Shown here in pieces: positions 24,669-31,193 of a stretch of 64,000 nt of DNA. The DNA is from Nonomuraea typhae (GTDB taxonomy: Bacteria; Actinomycetota; Actinomycetes; Streptosporangiales; Streptosporangiaceae): contig NZ_VRLV01000022.1 of NCBI RefSeq assembly GCF_009760925.1, positions 121,038 through 185,037 of the forward strand, read 5' to 3'. The notes under the pieces were generated by a model. It saw only the letters and a program-made list of their open reading frames with translations, was not told the origin of the DNA and did no database searches. Numbering within the stretch: position 1 is the first letter of the stretch; each line of letters begins with the position of its first letter. A program made the position numbers and the translations under genes.

Positions 24669-25216
24669 GCGTCCGTCCTTTCATGGACGCCGGCCAACTG
24701 GCACAGCCGCGCCAATTGCCATTGCTGATTGACCAGGCTCGACACCGCGATACGGCCGGCGGGATCGACGATGACCACGAAAGGCATGACCCGCACGTTG
24801 TAACGGTGGTAGATCGCGGGATCCACGAGCACCACCGGGCACGGCACGCCGAGTTCCGGCAGCACGCCCACCATGGCCGCGGCATACCTCCTGGCCAGGA
24901 TGAGCAGCTCGACACCGCCTCTCGCGTCCAGTGCGCGCAGCCCCTCGACGACCTCGGTGAATTCCCTGAGCGAATGGTCGGCGAAAACCAGAACCTGCCA
25001 GCGGCCCGGCGCCGGTGAAACATGGACCCGCCCGTCCAGATCAACGGCCTGCCAGGCCGGCGCCCTGGTGCCGGATCTGAGACCGTCACGCTCGACACCC
25101 TGATGGCCGAGCATCCCCTGCTTACCGATTTCGATGATGGCCAGTAGCGCCATGAAGACTAGGACCGATGCGCATACGACAAATAACCAGCTGGATACCA
25201 CGGGTCTCGCTCTCAC
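24665..25216 (-). CDS. Membrane-anchored redoxin-like protein lacking the CxxC
   Basis: 183 residues. An N-terminal helix (SSWLFVVCASVLVFMALLAI) anchors a TlpA/redoxin-like domain (GTRAPAWQAVDLDGRVHV, then WQVLVFADHSLREFTEV). Where related proteins have CxxC, this one reads ADHSLREF, so it has no redox cysteines there; the cis-Pro loop (VRVMPFVVIVDPAGRIAV) is kept. It may be a non-catalytic chaperone or scaffold. First gene of the coupled run; the upstream gap (25217-25336) is AT-rich with a GCCTTGC/GCAAGGC inverted repeat at 25299-25331 and may hold the promoter. Confidence 0.75.
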   Translation of the reverse strand: MRARPVVSSWLFVVCASVLVFMALLAIIEIGKQGMLGHQGVERDGLRSGTRAPAWQAVDLDGRVHVSPAPGRWQVLVFADHSLREFTEVVEGLRALDARGGVELLILARRYAAAMVGVLPELGVPCPVVLVDPAIYHRYNVRVMPFVVIVDPAGRIAVSSLVNQQWQLARLCQLAGVHERTDA

Positions 25217-25336
25217 TGCCCGAATGGGGACGCCATGGAGTCAATACGTCACGGAATGGCTGGGCGAAGTTGATCAATCTTGTGTGAGAGTCGCATATGC
25301 CTTGCTGCTTGTCCATATAGAAATGGGCAAGGCGTA

Positions 25337-25926
25337 TTATCCGATGACGGGAATCGTGACCTCGGCCGGATCCGGTTCCGCGTGCAGGATCATCTCCGGC
25401 CCTGAGTATTCGGCTCGGGAGTGTCCGCGAGAGACGAGCGTCAGGGCCGCGGTTCCCTCCGGCGGGCACGGGTAGACGTTTTGCCGCAGGTATTGCCGGT
25501 GGCTCCTGCTCAGGATCCCTTCCCGGCGAAACTGGGCGACAGGACTCAGCTGCGCGTCCTCGGATGCGCGGTGCATCAGGTAGCGGAACCCCTGGTCGTC
25601 GAACGCCTCGGCGAACCCCTCCCACTGGATATCACCGATGGGAGTGCGCTTCGGCAGGCGGCGATCAGGAGGAGGGCCTCCTGCACCGCGGCCGTGAGGG
25701 GCGAGTATCTGGCCGGTTCGTCACCGGCCAGATACTCGCCGATCAGACCGATCGGCACCGGGTTCAGGAAGCATCGCAAGGCGGCGTGGCGGTCCGGCTG
25801 ATCCCAGACGGCTCGTAGCTGCGCCGCCAGGTCGTCGCCCGTTTCGATGCGTTCCGCGATCCAGCCCGCCCACCCGCACCAGATCCACCGCCGCAGGTCG
25901 CGGAGTTGACCGGCGATGGGGGTCAT
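25337..25926 (-). pseudogene. Hypothetical protein split by a frameshift
   Basis: A GGTGGAG site and ATG at 25926 open a frame (MTPIAGQLRDLRRWIWCGWA, then LRCFLNPVPIGLIGEYLAGD) that looks like real protein up to about 25650. It then degrades, while a neighbouring frame takes over with protein-like sequence (PIGDIQWEGFAEAFDDQGFR, then RSHRQYLRQNVYPCPPEG) and ends at 25337. The second frame has no good start codon, so a one-base shift near 25640-25660 is likelier than two genes. The whole would be about 196 residues. Family unrecognised. It lies just upstream of the mau-like cluster on the same strand. Confidence 0.55.
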
Positions 25927-26461
25927 CGCTCCACCCGCTTCCGCCTTCAGGCCGACAAGGGAGAAATCTACATACTGCGACGCTGCCGCCAGACCCATAG
26001 GACTTCTCCCAGGTTTTCTCCAGTCGCAGCGCGGATGCTAACAACCATGAGGGCGGGAGAGGGAGAACCTCCCCGAAGCGCCGCGGGATCGCGGGCCTGG
26101 CCGCTGGTCAAGCCGTCGAGGACGCGTTGCTGGTCTTGGTGGTCCTCCCGCTCGGCTTCCTCCCTCGGTCCTGCTCGAGTGATGGAGTGGGGCACACGGC
26201 GTGAGTCTCCTCTGGCTGGGGACGTGGCGCCACCCATAGGCGGCCCTTCGGAGGTGGAAGCCCGAGGGGCCGCCTTTCCATGCCTCAAATGAGGCCCTTC
26301 TAGCCTTCGAGGTCGCTGGTAGCGTTTGGAAGCATCGCGCTGTCGGCGAGCTTGAGGGCGAGGCTTCCACCCCCTCTTGCGAGGGTTTCTCCCCTTCTCG
26401 CGGACCGGAGTGCGCAACAAGTCCACGTCCCCAGCCAGATGACTCCCGAAGGAGAACCGCC
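25927..26461. promoter_or_regulatory. 535-base divergent intergenic region
   Basis: No convincing gene on either strand. It contains a strong hairpin (26239-26274) and a 10-base inverted repeat pairing GGTGGAAGCC at 26253-26262, which forms most of that hairpin loop and inner stem, with GGCTTCCACC at 26362-26371. The two pairings exclude each other, the layout of an attenuator or structured leader upstream of the small membrane protein and Crp-SARP genes. Promoters for both directions must lie here. Confidence 0.5.
26239..26274 (+). terminator. Strong hairpin in the leader of the regulator operon
   Basis: Outer stem GGCGGCCC/GGGCCGCC (8 pairs), continued inward by about four more pairs (TCGG with CCGA) around a 10-base loop, then TTTCCA. 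It is 188 bases before the small membrane protein start and could act as a terminator or as one arm of an attenuator. Confidence 0.55.
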
Positions 26462-26662
26462 GTGCCTGCCCCCTTATCGGTGGCAGCCGGAGTCATCGTG
26501 ACTCTGGCATTCTTCGCGCTCCTCGCCTATGTGGTGCGCACGCTGTCCCACGCGAAGGCGGACAAGCGTCTCGTCGGCACCCTGGGTGCCATCGCCGGCC
26601 TGCTCATCGCGCTGACCGCCGTCATCTTCGCCCTCCAGGGCGTTCAGGTTCCGACGCCGTGA
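26462..26662 (+). CDS. Small two-helix membrane protein preceding the regulator
   Basis: 66-residue protein from a GTG with a GAAGGAG site. Helix 1 is LSVAAGVIVTLAFFALLAYV and helix 2 is GTLGAIAGLLIALTAVIFAL, joined by a basic loop (RTLSHAKADKR). Its stop overlaps the GTG start of the Crp-SARP gene by four bases (GTGA), so the two are translationally coupled. Such coupling suggests that it senses a membrane signal or tethers the regulator; this is inference. Confidence 0.75.
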   Translation: MPAPLSVAAGVIVTLAFFALLAYVVRTLSHAKADKRLVGTLGAIAGLLIALTAVIFALQGVQVPTP

Positions 26663-28155
26663 ACACGGGAACCGGCTTCTGGAGCGCGTTGAGCACAGAG
26701 GATCGGCGCCGGCTGATGCTGCTGGCGGAAACGCGTTCCTACGACCCGGGGCAGATCCTGGTGACAGCCGGGCGGCGTAGCGAACATGTCCTGGTTCTGC
26801 TCGAGGGCTGGGCGAAGGCGGTGCTCCGGACTCAGGACACCGAGCCGCTCCTGCACATCTACGGCCCGCACAGCCTCATCGGGTTCCCGTCAGCGGATCC
26901 GGTGCTCCACACGCACACCGTCGTCGCGTTGTCGCCCATCAGGGCGCTCCTGGTGGACTGCGATCTGTTCGGCACCTCGGCCCTGAGCAGCAGAGTGACC
27001 ACCGCCATGGTCGCCGATCTCAGGACGCGTGAGCACAACATGGAACAGCGCGTGCTGAACCTGTCGAACGGTGATGGAAACCAGCGGATCATCCGGCTCC
27101 TGAACGACCTGGCGGAGCGGACCGGCATCACGCATCCGGACCGCTCCGTGAGCTTCCCCTTCCCCGTCACCCAGCAGAACCTCGTCTCCTGGAGCGGGAC
27201 CTCCAGGGCCACCGTCGGGCGCGCCCTGAGCAGCCTCAGGCGGAAGGGAATCATCGGCGCCGGCCGCCGGCTCACCGTCCTCATGCCGGAGAAACTCGCC
27301 CGGAAGGCGGCCGCCCTCGTTCATGTCGCACCTCCGCCGCCATCACGGTCACCCGCCGAGGAGCCGCAGCGCGGCCTGCCGTACGGCACTCTTCAGTTCG
27401 AGGTGCTCGGCCAGTTCCGCGCGCACATGGACGGCACGGAGATCGATCTCGGGCCGCCCAAGTCCAAACTCATTCTCGCGATACTCATCCTCGCCGAAGG
27501 CAGCCCGGTCAGCCATGAGCGGCTGATGGAACACCTCTGGGGCGGCAACATCCCCGGCTCGGCCACCACCATGTTGTACTCCTACGTCAGCGGACTACGC
27601 CGTTCCCTGGAGTCGGGCGCCGACTTCCCCGTCTCGATCGACTACCTGCATCATGCCTACGTGCTCCAGGTGGCCGACGAGCAGGTGGACGTGGTCCGGT
27701 TCCGCGGGCTTGTGGCCGCGTCGAACGGCCTCAGTGATCACATTCGCGCGGCGCAGCTTCTCGACAGCGCGCTGCGGCTGTGGGGGGAGGGAACCGTCCT
27801 CGCCGGAGTGGCGGGCAAATGGGCCGCTGGACGGCGCCGCCAACTCGAGGAGGAGCACAACGCCGCCTTCCTGAGCTTCTGTGATGTGAAACTGCGCCTG
27901 GGCCATCATCGTGAGCTGATACCTCGGCTCGTCCGGCACATCAGGGGAAAGGAGCCGCTCAACGAGGCGCTCACGCAACGGCTGATGCTCGCCTACCACC
28001 GTGCCGGCCGCACCGCGGAGGCATTGGCCGCCTATCACGAGATAAGAGACACCCTGGACAAGGAATTGGGACTGTTTCCCGGGATGGGGCTTCAGGAGCT
28101 CTACACCCTGATTCTCGGGTGCGACCCGGCGCTCGATGCCATCACCCTCAGCTAG
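26659..28155 (+). CDS. Crp-SARP fusion transcriptional regulator
   Basis: 498 residues with two complete DNA-binding systems in one chain. Residues 1-125 resemble a cyclic-nucleotide-binding beta-roll (ILVTAGRRSEHVLVLLEGWA), but the cAMP-contact GE...R motif is not seen. Residues 171-200 form a Crp-type helix-turn-helix (QQNLVSWSGTSRATVGRALS). After a Pro-rich linker, residues 245-338 are the OmpR-like winged helix of SARP activators (FEVLGQFRAHMDGTEIDLG, then SHERLMEHLWGG), and 343-490 the BTAD helical domain (ALTQRLMLAYHRAGRTAEAL). Separate Crp and SARP proteins are common; the fusion is not. The divergent mau-like cluster is its likely target. Confidence 0.9.
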   Translation: MNTGTGFWSALSTEDRRRLMLLAETRSYDPGQILVTAGRRSEHVLVLLEGWAKAVLRTQDTEPLLHIYGPHSLIGFPSADPVLHTHTVVALSPIRALLVDCDLFGTSALSSRVTTAMVADLRTREHNMEQRVLNLSNGDGNQRIIRLLNDLAERTGITHPDRSVSFPFPVTQQNLVSWSGTSRATVGRALSSLRRKGIIGAGRRLTVLMPEKLARKAAALVHVAPPPPSRSPAEEPQRGLPYGTLQFEVLGQFRAHMDGTEIDLGPPKSKLILAILILAEGSPVSHERLMEHLWGGNIPGSATTMLYSYVSGLRRSLESGADFPVSIDYLHHAYVLQVADEQVDVVRFRGLVAASNGLSDHIRAAQLLDSALRLWGEGTVLAGVAGKWAAGRRRQLEEEHNAAFLSFCDVKLRLGHHRELIPRLVRHIRGKEPLNEALTQRLMLAYHRAGRTAEALAAYHEIRDTLDKELGLFPGMGLQELYTLILGCDPALDAITLS

Positions 28156-28165
28156 CCACGACCGG

Positions 28166-28480
28166 CTACGAGCGAGTGGGCAGGTCGCGTTCGGCGAACA
28201 TGTCGATCAGGCGGCGTACCGGCATCCCGGCTTCGGTGGGATAGCGGAAGGTCAGGTCGGCGTTGAGCTGGTAGCGGTTGTGGCGGCCGACACGCTCGCG
28301 GGAGAGATAGCCGGCCTCGTGCAGATCGTTGACGATCGTCTGCACGGTGCGCTCGGTGATGCCGATGCTGGCGGCGATGTCGCGCAGCCGCGCCTCGGGG
28401 TCGCGGGCGATCTCCAGCAGCACCCGGGCGTGGTGGGTGAGAAAGGTCCAGCTGGGGCTGTCTGAGCTCACACTCTTCAC
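28166..28480 (-). CDS. Small winged-helix (MarR/ArsR-like) regulator
   Basis: 104-residue single-domain protein. HHARVLLEIARDPEARLRDI and ASIGITERTVQTIVNDLHEAG form the helix-turn-helix; YLSRERVGRHNRYQLNAD is the wing. A C-terminal tail follows. A GTG a few codons in (VSSDSPSWTF) could be the true start. Convergent with the Crp-SARP gene, 10 bases away, and divergent from the STAS gene. Target unknown. Confidence 0.85.
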   Translation of the reverse strand: MKSVSSDSPSWTFLTHHARVLLEIARDPEARLRDIAASIGITERTVQTIVNDLHEAGYLSRERVGRHNRYQLNADLTFRYPTEAGMPVRRLIDMFAERDLPTRS

Positions 28481-28625
28481 GCTATCGGTTCCGGCGGCGG
28501 GCCGTACCGGGCTTGGGTGGGCTTGGAGGGCTTCCGTCCTGGTTTTGGAGAGAAAGGTCTTTCATGTAATGCACTTCAGGGTTTACCGTGTTGGAGGGAC
28601 AGAGACTCCCAGGGACGAGGGCATT

Positions 28626-29003
28626 ATGACGGCGCTGCATCTGATCCGCCGCCCCCTGGACGGGGGCACTCTGATCGGTGTTGCCGGCGAGCTGGACTGC
28701 ACCAATGCCGCCGAGCTGGAGGCGTACATCATCGGTGAACACCCCGATGCCGCCCTCCCCTTGGTGCTGCACCTGAGTGCGGTCACCTTCATGGACAGCT
28801 CCGGCCTGCACCTGCTCATCGACCTGCACCACCGCACGGAGGCCGGCGGCGGCAGCCTGCACTTGGCCGCGCCGCACGAGCGGGTGAGCCGGGTACTCCA
28901 GATCACCGGCACCGACCGCCTGCTGCACACCCACCCCACACTCGACCAGGCGCTGGCCGCCACCGGCCTGACCGCCCCCGCGACTGCCGACCGCGTCGCC
29001 TGA
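28626..29003 (+). CDS. STAS-domain anti-sigma factor antagonist
   Basis: 125-residue protein of the SpoIIAA/RsbV type. The fold runs from LIRRPLDGGTLIGVAGELD to the phosphorylatable Ser in VTFMDSSGLHLLIDLHHR near residue 57. In its unphosphorylated form such a protein binds an anti-sigma kinase and frees a sigma factor of the SigB/SigF group. No kinase gene adjoins it, as is frequent in actinomycetes. Its 3' end runs straight into a 17-base tandem repeat. Confidence 0.88.
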   Translation: MTALHLIRRPLDGGTLIGVAGELDCTNAAELEAYIIGEHPDAALPLVLHLSAVTFMDSSGLHLLIDLHHRTEAGGGSLHLAAPHERVSRVLQITGTDRLLHTHPTLDQALAATGLTAPATADRVA

Positions 29004-29028
29004 AAGCCCGAAAGCCTGAAGCCCGAAA

Positions 29029-29096
29029 GCCCGCACGCCCGAAAAGCCCGCACGCCCGAAAAGCCCGCACGCCCGAAAAGCCCGCACGCCCGAAAA
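29029..29096. repeat. 17-bp tandem repeat, four perfect copies
   Basis: The unit GCCCGCACGCCCGAAAA repeats exactly four times, with degenerate GCCCGAAAG units before it from about 29005. It fills the gap between the STAS gene and the convergent secreted-protein gene. A candidate variable-number tandem repeat. Confidence 0.9.
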
Positions 29097-29106
29097 GCCT
29101 TAAGCC

Positions 29107-29454
29107 TTACGCGCAGTAAGCCAGCAGCCTTGTCTCGATGTCGCCGAGCCGCTTGTCGATCGCCGTGGTGCTCTTCCCCGCCGAGGACAGCGCGGCGGCC
29201 TTCCGGCTGAGCTCGCGCCCCTTGGCCAGGTCGGCCGCCAGGCTCCTCGAGGTGGTGATGCCCGCCAGGACGCCCAGCCGCCGTCCGATGCCGGCGTAGT
29301 AGGCCGCCGCGTCACCGTCCCGCTCGGGGTCCGCCGTCTCCTCGGCCGCGATCCAGTTGGTGTTGGTGAGGCAGACGTGGCCGGCGTTCTGGTCGCCGCC
29401 CGCGGGCCCGCCCGCAGCGACCAGGACCGCGGCCAGCAGAATGCTCTTGATCAT
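29107..29454 (-). CDS. Small secreted protein
   Basis: 115 residues with a Sec signal (IKSILLAAVLVAAGGPAGG). The mature part is mostly helical (AAYYAGIGRRLGVLAGIT, then IDKRLGDIETRLLAYCA) with two Cys (HVCLTN and LAYCA) positioned for one disulfide near the two ends. No family recognised. A convergent neighbour of the STAS gene across the tandem repeats. Confidence 0.65.
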   Translation of the reverse strand: MIKSILLAAVLVAAGGPAGGDQNAGHVCLTNTNWIAAEETADPERDGDAAAYYAGIGRRLGVLAGITTSRSLAADLAKGRELSRKAAALSSAGKSTTAIDKRLGDIETRLLAYCA

Positions 29455-29660
29455 GGCGACAGGCTAGGGAGTCGATCTTGACGAACGATCGACGTGAGCT
29501 GGACGGGGGTCACCTACTCCCCGAAACCCAGACCCGCACGTGCCTGTTCGGACGCTCAAATCTGCACCAAGATCGCCGTTGTCCCGGCCCCGGATGCGCA
29601 GGCCCGGCACCCCTGACGCGTTATGGATGGACTCCTCATTCCTGGAAAGGAGCACATTCC

Positions 29661-29831
29661 ATGCGTCTTGCCCGCCTCGGTGTCCTGCTGGCCTCCGCGT
29701 CGCTCGTCGTCACCATGGCCGGACCGGTTTACGCCGATTCGCTGCAGCCCTCCTCCGCGCTGGGTCAGATCATCACCCTGCTCGTCAGCATTCCGCAGGG
29801 GGCCACGGGGTCCCTGACGCCCGCCGGGTAG
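29661..29831 (+). CDS. Very small exported peptide
   Basis: 56 residues. A strong AAAGGAG site precedes the ATG. The signal peptide (LARLGVLLASASLVVTMAGP) should be cut after VYA, leaving about 30 residues: DSLQPSSALGQIITLLVSIP plus a short Gly/Thr/Pro tail. The middle of the mature peptide is hydrophobic. A terminator hairpin follows 20 bases after the stop, so it is a self-contained transcription unit. Short length and lack of homologues known to me limit confidence, but ribosome site, signal and terminator agree. Confidence 0.65.
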   Translation: MRLARLGVLLASASLVVTMAGPVYADSLQPSSALGQIITLLVSIPQGATGSLTPAG

Positions 29832-29851
29832 CCACGTCGCGCAAGCAGACC

Positions 29852-29883
29852 AGGGCCGGAACTCCAGCAGGCGTTCCGGCCCT
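29852..29883. terminator. Hairpin between the small peptide and GH16 genes
   Basis: Eleven-base stem AGGGCCGGAAC/GTTCCGGCCCT around a 10-base loop. It is placed between convergent genes, so it can terminate both. Confidence 0.8.
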
Positions 29884-29924
29884 ATTCACATAGCATGAGA
29901 GAGCGCGTTCTCACTTGCTGGAAT

Positions 29925-31160
29925 TCAGGTTCTGTTCCACCGCTGATTCGCGCCTCCGGTGCAGTCCCAGATCTGCAGCCGGGTGCCGTTGGCGGAACTC
30001 GCCCCGGTCGCGTCGAGGCATTTGCCGGACTGCGGGTTGACGATCTGGCCGGTGCCGGAGGTGAACGTCCACCGTTGGGCGCCGGTGCCGTTGCACTCGT
30101 ACAGTTGCACCTTCGTGCCGTTGGCGGTGCCGGCGGCGGTGACGTCCATGCACGTGCCGAGGGCGCGCACGGAGCCGTCGCCGTTCCACGTCCAGCTCTG
30201 CGCGCCGGAGCCGTTGCAGTCCCACAGTTGTACGGCGGTGCCGTTGGCGGGGCTGGCGCCGGCCACGTCGGCGCACTTGCCGCCGATACCGGTGATCTGC
30301 CCGCCTCCGCCGGTGGGCGGGGCGTAGACGCGGACGTAGTCGACGGTCAGCGTCTGCGGGAAGGTGGTGGTGGCGTCGGGGTAGCCGGGCCAGTGCCCGC
30401 CCACGGCCACATTCGTGATCATGAAGAAGGGGTGGTCGAAGACCCACCGGTTGCCGCCGAGGGCGGCCGGGGTGCGGCGCTGGTACTCGTTGCCGTCGAC
30501 GTACCAGACGATCAGGTTCGGCGACCAGTCGACGGCGAAGGTGTGGAAGGCGTCGGCGAAGGCGCCGTTGATCGAGTACGCGGCGCCGATGCCGCCGGCG
30601 CCGGAGTAGCCCGGGCCGTGGATGGTTCCGTGCACGGTGCTGGGCTCGCGGCCGATGTTCTCCATGATGTCGATCTCGCCGCTGTTGGGCCAGCCGACGG
30701 AGCCGATGTCGTCGCCGAGCATCCAGAACGCCGGCCAGATGCCCTGGCCGCGGGGTATTTTCAGGCGGGCCTCGAACCGCCCGTACGCGCGGGTGAAGGT
30801 GGCGGCGGTGAGCAGCCGGGCCGAGGTGTACTGGCAGGTGCCGTAGTGGCACTGGTAGTTGGCGGGGTTCTCCCGGCGTGCGGTGATGACCAGGTTTCCG
30901 CTGCCGTCCAGGGCGGCGTTGCGGGTGCTGCCGGTGTAGTACTGCTGCTCGTTGTTGCCCCAGCCGCTGCCGCCGATGTCGAAGCGCCACTTCGACGGGT
31001 CGACGGCACCGCCGGAGGGCCCGTTGAACTCGTCGGACCAGACCAGGGGGCCGGGCGGCGGAGCGGCGTGGGCGGCTTGGGCGGGGCCGGTCATCGGGAT
31101 CAGCATCGCGATGGCGGCGGCGAAAGCGAGTAACAGTCTGGAACGGGGGGTGCGATCCAT
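29925..31160 (-). CDS. Secreted GH16 beta-1,3-glucanase-like enzyme with ricin-type lectin domain
   Basis: 411 residues. Sec signal (LLLAFAAAIAMLIPMTGPAQ, cut near AHA). GH16 domain, residues 38-280: WSDEFNGPSGGAVDPSKW begins it, and the catalytic motif is SGEIDIMENIG (ExDxxE; nucleophile first Glu, acid/base last). After a Gly linker, residues 290-411 are a ricin B-type CBM13 with repeats (GKCADVAGASPANGTAVQLW, then the GTCMDV and GKCLDA units), each ending in a QxW-like motif. It should cleave beta-1,3-glucans such as laminarin or fungal wall material outside the cell. Confidence 0.93.
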   Translation of the reverse strand: MDRTPRSRLLLAFAAAIAMLIPMTGPAQAAHAAPPPGPLVWSDEFNGPSGGAVDPSKWRFDIGGSGWGNNEQQYYTGSTRNAALDGSGNLVITARRENPANYQCHYGTCQYTSARLLTAATFTRAYGRFEARLKIPRGQGIWPAFWMLGDDIGSVGWPNSGEIDIMENIGREPSTVHGTIHGPGYSGAGGIGAAYSINGAFADAFHTFAVDWSPNLIVWYVDGNEYQRRTPAALGGNRWVFDHPFFMITNVAVGGHWPGYPDATTTFPQTLTVDYVRVYAPPTGGGGQITGIGGKCADVAGASPANGTAVQLWDCNGSGAQSWTWNGDGSVRALGTCMDVTAAGTANGTKVQLYECNGTGAQRWTFTSGTGQIVNPQSGKCLDATGASSANGTRLQIWDCTGGANQRWNRT

Positions 31161-31193
31161 TCGGGTTACCTCACCGAATTCACAGGGTGTGGA

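Noticed and set aside
25968..26496. Overlapping basic minus-strand frames in the 25927-26461 gap
   Set aside because: Arg/Pro-rich without hydrophobic core or ribosome site; the stretch is better explained as regulatory RNA and promoter sequence.
29029..29096. Possible CRISPR array (regular short repeats)
   Set aside because: The units are directly adjacent with no spacers and no cas genes are present.
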